Positions 33,282-43,341 are shown, counted from the stretch's first letter. The stretch: DNA of 64,000 bases from Nocardioides albidus (GCF_006335005.1 NZ_VDMP01000026.1:383946-447945); one strand, 5' to 3'. Translations and numbers: made by a program. Notes: generated by a model from the sequence alone, not told the origin.

Positions 33282-33742
33282 GCGGGCGCCTCGAATGGGG
33301 TGACTGTCCGTGACCTCGTCCCGAGCAGTACGAGCCCACCGCGGGTTGCGGCGATCAGCGCGGGCGGGAGGTTCAGTGACGCGTTGCCTTCCGCGTCGGC
33401 GTTCTGGCGTACGACGACGTAGGCCAGGGCGACTTCCTCGCCGGGCTGGAATCCGGCACCAGCGAGCGCCGGAGGTCGCGAGCTGGGAGACGGTTCCGCG
33501 GCGGCTGCAGCCGAGGACTCTCGAGGAGTCGCGACGTCAGTGAACGTCGAGCCGTCGGCCTCGCGTACCTCGACGCGTACAGGGGCGCCGAGGTCTGAGG
33601 TGATCTCGTCGATGACAGCGCGAAGGTCGCCGCGTGTCCTGGTCTGTTCGGAATAGTGCGGGACACCGTCGACGTCGACCGCGAGTACGCCGTCGGCGTC
33701 GATGGCGACGTGAACGGTGCTGAGGACGACGGGGATCTTCAT
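33278..33742 (-). CDS. Hypothetical protein coupled to coupling protein
   Basis: A 154-residue protein I do not recognise. An N-terminal alpha/beta part (KIPVVLSTVHVAIDADGVLAVDVDG) is joined by a Ser/Ala/Pro linker to a second part. It overlaps its neighbours by four bases on both sides: the stop of ardC-like and the start of the coupling protein. The fixed position suggests an accessory subunit of the transfer machine. No membrane segment. Confidence 0.6.
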   Translation of the reverse strand: MKIPVVLSTVHVAIDADGVLAVDVDGVPHYSEQTRTRGDLRAVIDEITSDLGAPVRVEVREADGSTFTDVATPRESSAAAAAEPSPSSRPPALAGAGFQPGEEVALAYVVVRQNADAEGNASLNLPPALIAATRGGLVLLGTRSRTVTPFEAPA

Positions 33743-34818
33743 AGCCCGAGCACCGCCCCATCACGGCGTTCTGTGGTGGTGACTGCAGCTGTCCCCGTGC
33801 GGTGGCTGAGGGCTTCGCGGTCGAGCCCCGGCGGGTTGCCGTCGCCGACCTGCTGGGTGTCTACCTTGTCGAGGATGCCGAGCGCGGTTGTGCGGACGCG
33901 TTCGGCGGTTGACTGGACGACCTCGACAGGGTTCTTGCCGGGGACGCTCGCTGCCCAGGTCGACACGTACGGCACCGTGTAGGAGGAGGTGTCGAGCCCG
34001 TGGGCGGCGCCGACCATGAGCGCGACGGATTCGGCCTCCACCTCGGCGATCCCACGGTGCAAGGTCGCGTCGGCGGCGGACTCGGTCGACGGGGCGGTCT
34101 CCGGTGGCGCGTGGAGGAGAACATGGCCGAGTTCGTGGGCGAGCGTCTTCACCTGGGCCGCATCGTCCATGTCCATGCGGACCGAGACCGCGCGGGAGAG
34201 GAAGTCGGTCAGGCCGTTGGCGCCGCCGATCGCCGCAGCCGAGGAGACGAGTCGGAGCTCGAAGCCGGCGGCCGTGATCTGGTCGGCGAGCCCGTCCCAC
34301 AGCCCGTCCGGCGCTTGACCTTGAAGTAGGGAGGGGCGGGGGAGTTCGGGCACCGGGTCGCCGGTGGTCTGGGAGATGTCCCAGACGTAGGTCGGCTTGA
34401 CCCCGATCATCCGGGTGCGGGCGTACTCACCGGACATCGGCTTCTCGTTGCGCGCCAAGCGTCGCCAGGAGTTCGGGTCGTCGGGCGTGAACGAGGCGAA
34501 CCGACCTGTGACGGGGGCGAGGATGCCGTAGCCGCGCTGGCCTTTCGCGACGCTGCGGCCGAGCGAGAGCCACTGGTGGAAGCCGGCGACGTACGTCGGC
34601 GTCGGCTCGGGCACTCTGCCCTCCTCGTACGCCGCGAAGTGCTGCGCCGCGATCAGCATCGAGTTCCCGAAGCTGCGCCCGCGGAACTGCGCGGCGAAGG
34701 TCAGGGCGCGCTTCCAATCCTCGCCGGTCATCAGCGCAGCAACGGACTCGGACAATTGCTCCTGGAGCGCCTCGAGCTTCGCTTCGCGGGCTGCTCGACC
34801 GCGTACCTGAGTGGTCAT
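33739..34818 (-). CDS. ArdC-like antirestriction/metallopeptidase protein
   Basis: A 359-residue protein with an ArdC-type N-terminal ssDNA-binding domain (LTFAAQFRGRSFGNSMLIAAQ, then FHQWLSLGRSVAKGQRGYGILAP). The C-terminus carries an ImmA/IrrE-like zinc motif H228-E229-x-x-H232 (AHELGHVLLH) and a distal Glu in AEVEAESVALMV. ArdC proteins protect incoming single-stranded DNA from restriction. It starts the leftward run of coupling protein and hypothetical. The ATG at 34818 is 176 bases from the divergent recombinase trio. The C-terminal 40 residues look disordered. Confidence 0.8.
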   Translation of the reverse strand: MTTQVRGRAAREAKLEALQEQLSESVAALMTGEDWKRALTFAAQFRGRSFGNSMLIAAQHFAAYEEGRVPEPTPTYVAGFHQWLSLGRSVAKGQRGYGILAPVTGRFASFTPDDPNSWRRLARNEKPMSGEYARTRMIGVKPTYVWDISQTTGDPVPELPRPSLLQGQAPDGLWDGLADQITAAGFELRLVSSAAAIGGANGLTDFLSRAVSVRMDMDDAAQVKTLAHELGHVLLHAPPETAPSTESAADATLHRGIAEVEAESVALMVGAAHGLDTSSYTVPYVSTWAASVPGKNPVEVVQSTAERVRTTALGILDKVDTQQVGDGNPPGLDREALSHRTGTAAVTTTERRDGAVLGL

Positions 34819-34994
34819 GACGCTGCAATCTCTAGGAACTCAGGTTCGATCGGACCCAGATGAGTCCCGATCTGCGTCTGTGCAGGTGGCGTCGGTTCGA
34901 CCGCTGGCCGGACCTGAATTGACACTTGGTCACTCTGGCTGACGGTTTTGCTGTAGCATCGATGCATGATCGCCTCGCTTGAAGTCGGTGACTG

Positions 34995-36080
34995 ATGGGC
35001 TTGGTGGCGCTGCCGGGTGGCAGCGCTGCTGATCCGGCACTGATAGGTGCGCAGGCGGTGCTGGACTTCGAGCAGGAGGTCGTCGACCAGTACGCGCTGG
35101 CGATGTCGGCAGCAGGTCTGACTGACCGCCACATCGGCGGGACCCGGGCGATCGTCATTGAGTTCGCGCGCTCGCTGTCCACCCCGCTGTGGGAGGCCAC
35201 CTGCGCGGACGCGGACGCCTTCTTGGCCCAGCAGCGACGGATGGGGCTCAGCGTGTCGACCCGGGCGGGCAAGGCAGGGGCGCTGTCGGGGTTCTATGAG
35301 TTCGTGATCGCCCGCTACGAGGGCACGATTCGACGCGCGACTGGCGTATTGGTTGAGCAGCCGATCGATGAGTTCAATCGCCAGTCCGGGGCATCGCTGG
35401 GCAAGATCCGGGTGCCGCCATCGGATGACGAGGTCGACTCGCTGTTCACTGCCTGGCGCGGATCGGTCCCGCAGGCACGCAAGTATCGGCCGGCGGCCCG
35501 CGACTACTTCGCCGCCTCGCTGTGGCGCCGGCTCGGGCTGCGGATCAACGAGACCGTCATGCTCGACATCCGCGACTGGCGCCCCGATCTGGGCGAGTTC
35601 GGCAAGCTCCACGTTCGCCACGGCAAGGGCTCCGGCGGCCGCGGACCCAAGCCCCGGCTGGTGCCGGCCATCAACGGCGCGAACCAGTTGATCGACTGGT
35701 GGCTGGGAGAGGTCCGCCCGCAGTACGGCGAGGATTGGGCTGACCCGGATGCGCCGATGCTGCCGTCCGAGCGGTTCGACCGCGAGCTGGACCGCTGTGG
35801 CCGCGTCGGCGCGAACGCGCTGCGCCGCGCCCTGGGGATCCAGGTCGATCAGTGGCTTCCGGCGTGGTCGGGGCGGATGACGCCACACGTGCTGCGGCAC
35901 TACTGCGCATCGTCTCTGTACGCGGCCGGCATGGACATCAAGGCCCTCCAAGAGCTCCTTGGCCACCAGTGGCTGGCCACCACCTCGGGCTACCTTCACG
36001 TCCGCAGCGACCACATCGAACGTGCGTGGAACAACGCGAGCGACCGTGTTGAAGCCCGCCTTGGCATTCGTACCGACTGA
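34995..36080 (+). CDS. Tyrosine recombinase of the cargo trio (catalytic)
   Basis: A 361-residue tyrosine recombinase, first of three rightward genes. The full set of catalytic residues is present: R183 (RLGLRINE), H298 and R301 (HVLRHYC), H324 (LLGHQW) and Y333 (TSGYLHV). An N-terminal SAM-like core-binding domain covers about 20-120. It is only distantly similar to the element integrase at 24649. Start ATG at 34995. The HTH gene starts 31 bases after its stop. The trio sits where the conjugation region is split, next to the copper cargo, so it is the probable vehicle. Confidence 0.85.
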   Translation: MGLVALPGGSAADPALIGAQAVLDFEQEVVDQYALAMSAAGLTDRHIGGTRAIVIEFARSLSTPLWEATCADADAFLAQQRRMGLSVSTRAGKAGALSGFYEFVIARYEGTIRRATGVLVEQPIDEFNRQSGASLGKIRVPPSDDEVDSLFTAWRGSVPQARKYRPAARDYFAASLWRRLGLRINETVMLDIRDWRPDLGEFGKLHVRHGKGSGGRGPKPRLVPAINGANQLIDWWLGEVRPQYGEDWADPDAPMLPSERFDRELDRCGRVGANALRRALGIQVDQWLPAWSGRMTPHVLRHYCASSLYAAGMDIKALQELLGHQWLATTSGYLHVRSDHIERAWNNASDRVEARLGIRTD

Positions 36081-36111
36081 CCCGATCGACGAACCGAAGG
36101 AGAGGATCCAG

Positions 36112-36471
36112 ATGCAGTGGAGCCTGCGGCTGCGAGCCGCCGAGAGAGGGATCTGGAAGTCCGCGGAGCTGCGCCGGATGCTGGCTGAGGCCGGGCTTGA
36201 GATCAGCGCCGGGAAGATGTCGTCGTGGTGGGCTGGCGCCCCGCCGACAATGCGGCTCGAAGAGCTCGACGTGCTGTGCGCCGTGCTCGAGTGCAGCCCG
36301 AACGACCTGATGACACCGGAGCCGGACAAGGTCGCCGCCCGCCGTCCCCGCAACACGGACGCAGCCAACGGCAACGGCGGCAACGGGAACGGCGATCCGA
36401 ACGACAGCGCCGGTATGCCCCCGGCGGTCACCCCGCGGCTCGGCAAGCCGCGGTCGACCCCGCCGCTGTAA
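36112..36471 (+). CDS. XRE-type DNA-binding protein of the trio
   Basis: A 119-residue protein with an N-terminal Cro/C1-type helix-turn-helix (WSLRLRAAERGIWKSAELRRMLAEAGLEISAGKMSS and DVLCAVLECSPNDLM). The tail is Gly/Asn/Pro rich and disordered. The ATG at 36112 follows AAGGAGAGG. It lies between two recombinase genes and is likely a regulator or recombination partner. No Cys or metal motifs. Confidence 0.75.
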   Translation: MQWSLRLRAAERGIWKSAELRRMLAEAGLEISAGKMSSWWAGAPPTMRLEELDVLCAVLECSPNDLMTPEPDKVAARRPRNTDAANGNGGNGNGDPNDSAGMPPAVTPRLGKPRSTPPL

Positions 36472-36509
36472 CCCTCGCCCACATCGGCCACGGCGACGAG
36501 GAGCATTGC

Positions 36510-38303
36510 ATGCCAGCGCCCGGCCCGAACGCGCCCCTGCGGGTGCCGCCCAAGTGCAACGCCTGCCAGGACAACCGGGTTGCCTGGACCAACCCCCGAG
36601 TCGACCTCTGCTATCGCTGCCTGCCCGGTGGCCCGTTCGCATCGCCACCGTGCGACCACTGCGGCTCCCGAGCCGACTACTTCAGTCAGGGATTGTGCAG
36701 TCGATGTCATCCCCGCAGCCCCGAGCACATCGGGTCCTGCAAAGGCTGCCTGGCCTGGGGCGTCTACCCCCGCCACAACTGGACCTGCTGGTCGTGCCGC
36801 TGGTGGCAGACCCACTACCCGAAGGGCACCTGCGGCTTCTGCGGCCGCACCAGCCACGTCAGCGACAGGCGGGCATGTCGCCTCTGCCTTGAGAATGCCC
36901 GACTCGAGCAGGTGCCCGGGCGCGCCCCGGACCTCGCCGGCACGAACAAGAACAGCCAGCAGTTGTTCTTCGCCAACATGGTCTTCAAACGTCGGGTGAC
37001 GCCGCTGCCGGACTACGTCAGCTGGGATGCCCGTTGGTCGAAGAAGAACAAGAACCAGCTGAGCTACCACCCCGGCACCAGCTTCGACGAGCACGCGCGC
37101 GAACAGTTGACCCTGTTCGATATGGACCCCGACCCCGAGGTCCTGCGCCAACGAATCCTGCTCGAAGACAGTGAGCTGACGCGCTACTGTGCGGCCATCG
37201 TTGCCGATCACGCCCGGCGCTACGGCTGGAGCGTGAGGCAACGCAATGCGGTGATTCAGACCTTGCGGATGCTGCAGACCGTCCGGCCGACGCCCACTGC
37301 GAAGGTCCGCGCTAGCGACGTCGTCGCCGTTCGCCGCTACGACGGCACCATCACCTCCACCCTCGACGTCCTCGCGGAAGCCGAGTTGCTCATCGAAGAC
37401 GTTCCGACACGGGTGGAGCGGTACTTCAACGCCAAGTTCATCGAATCCGGAGGCCTCCCCGACGCGATGCGGGAGCACCTCCAGTTGTGGCTTCAGGTCA
37501 TGCTCGGTGGATCCCGACAAGCACCTCGCCAACTGCCCCGCGAACCCGAGACCGTCGAGATCCACATCCAAGGGCTGGCACCCGTGGTCCAGCGGTGGGT
37601 CGAAGCCGGCCGCCGGTCGTTCGCAGAGATCACCAAGGACGACATCCTGGCCGCCCTCGCGACCCTGCCTACCGGCACCAGCCACCGCCACTTCGCGGAG
37701 AACGGGCTGAAGTCGTTGTTCAAGATCCTCAAGGGCCGCCGACTCGTCTTCGCCAACCCCATGCGGGGCATCGATCTGACCCGCGTCCACACCAACATTC
37801 CGATGCCGTTGGACCCCGCGCTGATCCGGGCCGAGCTGGACTCGCCGAACCCGGCCGTCGCGCTCGCAGTGGCCCTGGTGGCCTTCCACGGCCTGACCGG
37901 CAAGCAGGTGCGCGAGCTCGGGTTGACCGACATCGTCGACGGCCGGCTCCACCTCGACGGCCGCGACATCCCGCTTGCAGCACCCGTTCGGACCCGGCTG
38001 AGCGCCTGGCTCGACTACCGCAACCGAACCTGGCCCAGCACCGCGAACCCACATCTGCTCATCAACCGAAGAACCGCGCCGCGGCTCGTGCCGGGCGGCC
38101 ACTCCTTTCCCTGGAAGGACAGCCGCATTCGTCCGCGGGCCCTGCGCGAGGACCGCATCCTGCACGAGATCCACGCCACCGGCGGCGACGTACGCCGCAT
38201 CTACGACCTGTTCGGACTCAGCGTCGAAGGCGCCACCCGCTACCTGGCGACCGTCGATCACTCCGATCTCGGCGACCCCACCGGACTGGCCAACCGGTCG
38301 TGA
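36510..38303 (+). CDS. Degenerate tyrosine recombinase with eight CxxC pairs
   Basis: A 597-residue protein. The N-terminus has eight CxxC pairs at 16-19, 34-37, 48-51, 63-66, 77-80, 93-96, 108-111 and 123-126, enough for four zinc ribbons. The rest resembles a tyrosine recombinase core, but the first catalytic Arg is replaced (GLTGKQVREL, Gln at the Arg place) and the HxxR box reads RALR, so the His is missing. A Tyr remains at 578. It is likely a non-cleaving partner of the first recombinase. Start ATG at 36510 with GAGGAGC before it; the frame extends upstream without a better start. Similar trios occur in other actinobacterial mobile DNA (recollection). Confidence 0.7.
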   Translation: MPAPGPNAPLRVPPKCNACQDNRVAWTNPRVDLCYRCLPGGPFASPPCDHCGSRADYFSQGLCSRCHPRSPEHIGSCKGCLAWGVYPRHNWTCWSCRWWQTHYPKGTCGFCGRTSHVSDRRACRLCLENARLEQVPGRAPDLAGTNKNSQQLFFANMVFKRRVTPLPDYVSWDARWSKKNKNQLSYHPGTSFDEHAREQLTLFDMDPDPEVLRQRILLEDSELTRYCAAIVADHARRYGWSVRQRNAVIQTLRMLQTVRPTPTAKVRASDVVAVRRYDGTITSTLDVLAEAELLIEDVPTRVERYFNAKFIESGGLPDAMREHLQLWLQVMLGGSRQAPRQLPREPETVEIHIQGLAPVVQRWVEAGRRSFAEITKDDILAALATLPTGTSHRHFAENGLKSLFKILKGRRLVFANPMRGIDLTRVHTNIPMPLDPALIRAELDSPNPAVALAVALVAFHGLTGKQVRELGLTDIVDGRLHLDGRDIPLAAPVRTRLSAWLDYRNRTWPSTANPHLLINRRTAPRLVPGGHSFPWKDSRIRPRALREDRILHEIHATGGDVRRIYDLFGLSVEGATRYLATVDHSDLGDPTGLANRS

Positions 38304-38453
38304 GCACAGGCCTAGGGAACATCCGCCCTCCGGGCACAGCCGTTTGAAAGCCATCACGACCCGATAGGCAACGGCGGCCGCCACGGATCGGACACTTTCG
38401 GGGAACTCGTTTTGAGTCACGGCCTGAGCGTGGCGTCCTCGCGTCCCCGCATC

Positions 38454-38486
38454 CGTCCCCCCGCGCTTGCGGTAGGCGGGGGGACG
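38454..38486. repeat. GC-rich inverted repeat, possible element end or terminator
   Basis: CGTCCCCCCGC (38454-38464) pairs perfectly with GCGGGGGGACG (38476-38486) across an 11-base loop. A further direct copy, CGTCCCCCC, is at 38522-38530. The gene-free stretch 38304-38730 (427 bases) holds these repeats, between the recombinase trio and the copper block. They may end the trio transcript or be recombinase sites. Confidence 0.5.
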
Positions 38487-38730
38487 CAGTGCGTGTCAAC
38501 GCATTCGTGCAGGTCAGGAGGCGTCCCCCCGAAAGTTCGAGAAGACTCGGGCCCATCCCTGGTGAGCCCCGGCTCTTGTCGAGATGCAGCGCCCCTGCGA
38601 CAACTCGCTGTCATGTTCAAAATCCATTGAAAGAGTCGACTTAGGGGTCCGGGCCGACGGGGCTTTCAGGGCCGCGCGGGTCCAGCGGCGTCGGCCACCG
38701 GCTGTCGGCTGCGCGGGCTGGGATCCTGCT

Positions 38731-39267
38731 TCAGGGGGTGGTCTCTGGCGTGAGTCCGGCGAGCAGGTTGAACGCTCCGGTGAGCACGTTGAGCGCTACC
38801 ACCCCGACGACGTCGGCTATCTCCCGGTCGCTGTAGCCATGGTCGCGCAACTCTTGGACCTGGGCGTCCGTGATGCCCGTGGGCTCCCGGTACACCCTCA
38901 TGGCCACCGCGATCATGGCCGCTACCCGGGGATCCGCGGACGTGCTGCGCCGGGCCGCCTCGATCTCCTCCTCGGTGACACCGAGCGATCGGGCGGCGCT
39001 CTCGTGCGCCTCCAGGCACAGTTCGCAGCCTTGGTGGACCTGCAGTGCGATCGAGACGAGCTCGCTGATGCGCCGGTCGAGCTTGGCGCGCTTCATCGCC
39101 CGGCTCAGCTGCAGGTAGCCACCCAGGACCGCGGGCGAGTGGGCCATGGTGCGGACCATCGCACCGACCTGGCCGTGCCGCTCGACCAGGTCGCCGAGGA
39201 GGTCGCGCGAGGCACCGACCGCGCTCTCCGGAGTCAGCGCCGCCAACCGAGCCGTGGGCGCGCTCAT
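38731..39267 (-). CDS. AhpD-like carboxymuconolactone decarboxylase family protein
   Basis: A 178-residue CMD/AhpD-fold protein. C81 and C84 ([10 protein letters not shown]) with H88 form the AhpD active site with CxxC. Such proteins are alkylhydroperoxidases or disulphide relays. Its ATG at 39267 overlaps the stop of copA (ATGA), so it is co-expressed with the copper pump and may deal with oxidant stress from copper. It is the last gene of the leftward copper run. Confidence 0.82.
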   Translation of the reverse strand: MSAPTARLAALTPESAVGASRDLLGDLVERHGQVGAMVRTMAHSPAVLGGYLQLSRAMKRAKLDRRISELVSIALQVHQGCELCLEAHESAARSLGVTEEEIEAARRSTSADPRVAAMIAVAMRVYREPTGITDAQVQELRDHGYSDREIADVVGVVALNVLTGAFNLLAGLTPETTP

Positions 39268-41594
39268 GACACGGTCCCCGGTGCTTCGGTCGCGGCGGCG
39301 GAGTGGGCCTTGAACCCGCGCAGGCGCAGGCTGTTGGAGACCACGAACACCGAGGAGAACGCCATGGCGGCGCCGGCGAGCATCGGGTTGAGCAGGCCGG
39401 CGGCGGCCAGTGGCAGGGCGGCGACGTTGTAGGCGAAGGCCCAGAACAGGTTGCCCTTGATCGTGCCGAGAGTGCGGCGCGAGAGCCGGATCGCGTCGAC
39501 CGCCACCCGCAGGTCGCCGCGGACGAGGGTGAGGTCGCTGGCCTCGATCGCCACGTCGGTGCCGGTGCCCATCGCCAGGCCGAGGTCGGCCTGGGCCAGC
39601 GCGGCTGCGTCGTTGACGCCGTCGCCGACCATGGCGACGACATTCCCCTCGGCCTGGAGCCGCTTGACGACGTCGACCTTGTCTGCGGGGAGTACGTCGG
39701 CGATGACGTCGGCCTCGTCGATACCGACCTCCGCGGCGACCTGCCGGGCGACGACCGCGTTGTCGCCGGTGAGCAGCACGGGCCGCAGTCCGAGCTCGCG
39801 CAGCTCGCGAATCGCGGCTGCCGATGTCGGCTTGATCGCGTCCGCGACCACCACGACGCCGCGTGCCTTGCCGTCCCACCCGACTGCGACGGCGGTGCCG
39901 CCCGTGGACTGGGCCTCCTCCAGCGCCTGCTGCAGCGCGGGCGTCAGGTGCTGGGACCACTCGGCCAGCAGTTGGGGACGGCCGACGAGCACGGCGTGGC
40001 TGGCTGCCCCGTCGGCGAGGACTCCCTGGATGCCGAGGCCTTCGATGTTGGCGAAGTCCTCGACCTCGGGGAGGGGACTCTGCTGGTCCCGGGCGGCGTC
40101 GGCGATTGCCCGGGCGATGGGGTGCTCGGAGGCGTTCTCGAGGGCACCGGCGTAGCGCAGGACCACGGTTGCGTCCTCGCCGTCGGCGGCGATGACGTCG
40201 CGCAGGGTCATCTTGCCGGTGGTGACGGTGCCGGTCTTGTCCAGGACGACGGTGTCGACGCTGCGGGTCGACTCCAGGACCTCGGGGCCTTTGATCAGGA
40301 TGCCGAGCTGGGCGCCGCGGCCGGTGCCGACCATGAGGGCGGTCGGCGTGGCCAGCCCGAGGGCGCAGGGGCAGGCGATGATCAGGACCGCGACCGCGGC
40401 GGTGAAGGCGGCGGCGAGGCCGTTGCCGGTGCCGAGCCAGAAGCCGAGGGTGCCGGCGGCGAGGAGGATGACGATCGGGACGAAGATGCCCGAGATCCGG
40501 TCGGCCAGGCGCTGGACCTGGGCCTTGCCGTTCTGGGCGTCCTCGACCAGGCGCGCCATCTGCGCCAGCTGGGTGTCGCCGCCGACTCTCGTCGCGCGCA
40601 CGACGAGGCGCCCGCCGGCGTTGACGGTGGCGCCGACGACGGCGTCACCCTCGCCGACCTCGACCGGCACGGACTCGCCGGTCAGCATCGAGGCGTCCAC
40701 GGCCGACGTACCGCGCTCGATGACGCCGTCGGTGGCGATCTTCTCGCCGGGGCGTACGACGAACCGGTTGCCGACCGCGAGCTGGTCGACCGGGATCTTG
40801 GTCTCGGTGACGCCGTCGGGTCCGAGGACGGCGACCTCCTTCGCGCCGAGCTCGAGCAGAGCACGGAGAGCTGCGCCGGCGCGGCGCTTGGAGCGCTGCT
40901 CGAAGTAGCGACCGGCGAGGATGAAGGTGGTGACGCCGGCCGCGGCTTCGAGGTAGATGTTGCCGCTGCCGTCGCTGCGCTGGATCGTGAGCTCGAACGG
41001 GTGGGTCATGCCGGGGATGCCGGCCGTGCCCCAGAACAAGGCGTAGAGCGACCAGCCCAGTGCGGCCAGGGTGCCGAGCGAGATCAGCGTGTCCATGGTC
41101 GAGGTGCCGTGGCGAAGGTTGGTCCAGGCCGCCTTGTGGAAGGGCCAGGCGCCCCAGGCCACGACGGGTGCGGCGAGTGTCAGGGAGAGCCACTGCCAGT
41201 TGGTGAACTGCAGGGCGGGGATCATCGCCATCGCGATCACCGGGACGGTGAGGACCGCCGAGATCAGGAGCCGCTGCCGCAGAGTGCGGAGCGGGTCGGC
41301 TTCCTCTGCCGCGCCGTTGTTGCCGTCTGTGCCGGCGTTGTCGGTCTTCGGCGGTCGGGGCAGGGAGGCGCCGTACCCGGCCTGCTCGACGGCCGCGACC
41401 AGGGCCTCGGGCGCCACGTCGGGATCGAAGGTGACCTTTGCCTTCTCCGTGGCGTAGTTGACCGTGGCGCTGACGCCGTCGAGCTTGTTGAGCTTGCGCT
41501 CGATCCGGTTGGCGCAGGAGGCGCAGGTCATCCCGGTGATCGCCAGCTCGATCGAACCGGCGGCTGGGGTGCCTGACTGACTCTGCGTTGTCAT
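39264..41594 (-). CDS. copA: Copper-exporting P1B-type ATPase
   Basis: A 776-residue P1B ATPase. An N-terminal HMA domain has GMTCASC (C24, C27). TGES lies at 305-308, the ion channel CPC at 408-410, DKTGT at 452-456 and SEHP at 489-492, followed by GDGVND. The CPC plus CsoR context points to Cu(I) export. About eight membrane helices. The ATG at 41594 has CCAGGAG. It lies in a tight leftward run with the periplasmic-side and HMA chaperone genes. Ag(I) may also be exported. Confidence 0.92.
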   Translation of the reverse strand: MTTQSQSGTPAAGSIELAITGMTCASCANRIERKLNKLDGVSATVNYATEKAKVTFDPDVAPEALVAAVEQAGYGASLPRPPKTDNAGTDGNNGAAEEADPLRTLRQRLLISAVLTVPVIAMAMIPALQFTNWQWLSLTLAAPVVAWGAWPFHKAAWTNLRHGTSTMDTLISLGTLAALGWSLYALFWGTAGIPGMTHPFELTIQRSDGSGNIYLEAAAGVTTFILAGRYFEQRSKRRAGAALRALLELGAKEVAVLGPDGVTETKIPVDQLAVGNRFVVRPGEKIATDGVIERGTSAVDASMLTGESVPVEVGEGDAVVGATVNAGGRLVVRATRVGGDTQLAQMARLVEDAQNGKAQVQRLADRISGIFVPIVILLAAGTLGFWLGTGNGLAAAFTAAVAVLIIACPCALGLATPTALMVGTGRGAQLGILIKGPEVLESTRSVDTVVLDKTGTVTTGKMTLRDVIAADGEDATVVLRYAGALENASEHPIARAIADAARDQQSPLPEVEDFANIEGLGIQGVLADGAASHAVLVGRPQLLAEWSQHLTPALQQALEEAQSTGGTAVAVGWDGKARGVVVVADAIKPTSAAAIRELRELGLRPVLLTGDNAVVARQVAAEVGIDEADVIADVLPADKVDVVKRLQAEGNVVAMVGDGVNDAAALAQADLGLAMGTGTDVAIEASDLTLVRGDLRVAVDAIRLSRRTLGTIKGNLFWAFAYNVAALPLAAAGLLNPMLAGAAMAFSSVFVVSNSLRLRGFKAHSAAATEAPGTVS

Positions 41595-41620
41595 CGTTGT
41601 CTCCTGGTGGAATTGGCCGG

Positions 41621-42622
41621 TCAGTGACCGGAGTGGTCGCCGTGCTCGGCGGGTGTGCTGTCGTCGGTCGAATCGGAGCCGGACTCGGTGTCCATGACCC
41701 CGCGGGCGGTGACGGTGAACGCCGCGGTGCGGACCACGCCGTCGTGCTGGAAGTCCAGGTAGAGGTGGTAGGTCCCGGCGCTGGGAACGGCGGCGTAGAA
41801 GACCACCTCGGGTCCGGGCTTCGTGGTGCCGTCGCCGGGCTCCCCGTCGGGGTGGACGTGTAGATAAGCAAGGTCTCCGCCGCGGAGCGCGACGAGGTGG
41901 CCGTAGGCGCCGAGGTAGGGCTGGAGGTCGGTGACCGGCTCGCCTGCCTTGGTGACGTTCAGGGTGAGCTTCGCGTCCTTGCCGGCGGTGAGGTCGCCGT
42001 CGAGGGTGACCTGGTAGTCGCCGACGGTCGCGGTGCGGTTCTCCTGGGGCGGCGCGGCGGGCCGGTAGTTGCCGTCGACGGCCAGGTCGGTACCCAGGGT
42101 GAGCGCGTCGGCGCCGGTGGCCTTGAAGTCGGCGAAGAGTCGCCACGTGCCGGGGGTGAGGTCGAGGTCGATCGACCAGACCCCGCTGTCCTCGTCGAGG
42201 ACGGGGTGGACGTGCTGGAAGCCGGCGAAGTCACGGCGCACCGCGATCAGGTGCAGGTCCTTCTCGTGCTCGACGTCGTAGGCGGTGACCGGGGCGCCGT
42301 CGGGGCCGGTAATGGTGAACGCCACGGGTCGGTCCTGCCCGGCCTGGCTGCGGGGTTCGGCCAGGGTCAGGGTGTAGCCGTTCTGGGAGACCATGAGTCC
42401 TCCTGGGACCTCTTGTACTGGGGATGAGGCCTGCGACTCGTCGCCGTGGCCGCCGGCGTGCTCGCCTTCTTCTGCCGCGCGTTGGTCGCCGTCGTGGGCG
42501 GTGTCGTGGGCCGCGGCCGGCTCGTCATCGACCGGACCGACGACTCGGCCGACGACGAGCGCGAGGCCGAAGATCGCGGCGATCGCGGCCAGGAACCCGA
42601 TGAGCTTGACCGGGGTGCTCAT
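41621..42622 (-). CDS. His-rich membrane-anchored protein, copper-associated
   Basis: A 333-residue protein with one N-terminal membrane helix (about 5-28) and a large outside part. A His-rich linker ([25 protein letters not shown]) and a His/Asp C-terminal tail (HGDHSGH) are likely metal-binding. The middle has two repeated beta domains, each with a His in [18 protein letters not shown] or [18 protein letters not shown]. No enzyme motif seen. It overlaps the small HMA gene by four bases (ATGA). Probable extracytoplasmic copper buffer. Confidence 0.7.
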   Translation of the reverse strand: MSTPVKLIGFLAAIAAIFGLALVVGRVVGPVDDEPAAAHDTAHDGDQRAAEEGEHAGGHGDESQASSPVQEVPGGLMVSQNGYTLTLAEPRSQAGQDRPVAFTITGPDGAPVTAYDVEHEKDLHLIAVRRDFAGFQHVHPVLDEDSGVWSIDLDLTPGTWRLFADFKATGADALTLGTDLAVDGNYRPAAPPQENRTATVGDYQVTLDGDLTAGKDAKLTLNVTKAGEPVTDLQPYLGAYGHLVALRGGDLAYLHVHPDGEPGDGTTKPGPEVVFYAAVPSAGTYHLYLDFQHDGVVRTAAFTVTARGVMDTESGSDSTDDSTPAEHGDHSGH

Positions 42623-42825
42623 GCGAGGTGGTAGCCGGCTTCCTCGACGGCGGCCTTAACGGCGGCGTCATCGAGGGGCTCGGTGCTGGTGATGGTGACG
42701 GCTCCGGTGGGCAGGTCGACCGCGACGTCCTCGACGCCGGGGATCTCCTGGACCTCTTCGGTGACCGAGGCGACGCAGTGGCCGCAGGTCATGCCGGTGA
42801 CGGTGTAGGTGCTGGTCTGGCTCAT
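42619..42825 (-). CDS. copZ: CopZ-like HMA copper chaperone
   Basis: A 68-residue heavy-metal-associated domain with GMTCGHC (residues 11-17), the Cu(I) site. Start ATG at 42825 with GGAAGGAAA. It would carry copper to CopA and to CsoR. Its stop overlaps the start of the His-rich protein. The tail ends GYHLA. Confidence 0.88.
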   Translation of the reverse strand: MSQTSTYTVTGMTCGHCVASVTEEVQEIPGVEDVAVDLPTGAVTITSTEPLDDAAVKAAVEEAGYHLA

Positions 42826-42867
42826 GGCTGTTTCCTTCCGGGTTTCAGGTGGTGGATCGAGGGGTGT

Positions 42868-43218
42868 TCAGGAGCGGACGAGCCGCGCGATGGCGTCGGA
42901 GGCTTCCTTGAGCTTGATCTGCGCGTCCTCGCCGCCGGCAGCGACCGCGTTCACGACGCAGTGCGCCATGTGCTCGTCGAGGAGCCCCAGGGCGACGGCC
43001 TCGAGGGCCTTCGTCATCGCCGAGATCTGGGTGAGGATGTCGATGCAGTACTGCTCCTCCTCGACCATCCGCTGCAGGCCGCGGGCCTGGCCCTCGATGC
43101 GCCGCAGCCGCTTCAGGTAGGCGTCCTTGTTGTTGTTGGCGATGTAGCTGTGCTGGTGCGCCTCGTGTGTCTCTGCCATCGGGCTGTCCTTCGCGGTGAG
43201 CGTGTGGGTCATTCCCAT
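42868..43218 (-). CDS. csoR: CsoR-type copper-sensing repressor
   Basis: A 116-residue CsoR/RcnR family repressor. The metal triad is C58, H83 and C87, matching the spacing of mycobacterial CsoR (25 and 4 residues). YLKRLRRIEGQARGLQRM is the signature DNA-contacting helix. Extra His residues precede it (AETHEAHQHSY). Two operators lie just upstream. The ATG at 43218 was taken; one at 43179 gives a 103-residue version. Copper loading should release it from the operators. Confidence 0.9.
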   Translation of the reverse strand: MGMTHTLTAKDSPMAETHEAHQHSYIANNNKDAYLKRLRRIEGQARGLQRMVEEEQYCIDILTQISAMTKALEAVALGLLDEHMAHCVVNAVAAGGEDAQIKLKEASDAIARLVRS

Positions 43219-43236
43219 GGTACCCCCCTCCGGTAT
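43219..43236. promoter_or_regulatory. CsoR operator 1
   Basis: TACCCCCCTCCGGTA (43221-43235) fits the G/C-tract CsoR box with TACC and GGTA flanks. It overlaps the csoR start. Together with box 2 it stands between csoR and the MFS gene, so it controls both. Confidence 0.7.
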
Positions 43237-43267
43237 TTCGTGGTAGCGTCCGCTCTTGTTGGAATAC

Positions 43268-43288
43268 ATTACCCCCCTACGGTATTCC
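43268..43288. promoter_or_regulatory. CsoR operator 2
   Basis: TACCCCCCTACGGTA (43270-43284) differs from operator 1 by one base and is about 49 bases away. The flanks ATACATTA and TTCC extend the symmetry. It lies before the MFS gene. Confidence 0.75.
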
Positions 43289-43341
43289 ACACAACCACGA
43301 AGTCCCGCCACCGAGCCGGGCACCCGTCGAAGGAGAATCAG

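Noticed and set aside
34815-38420. A 1201-codon open frame on the minus strand across the recombinase trio
   Set aside because: It is antisense to three well-supported genes and has no recognisable domain. Long antisense frames are expected at this GC content.
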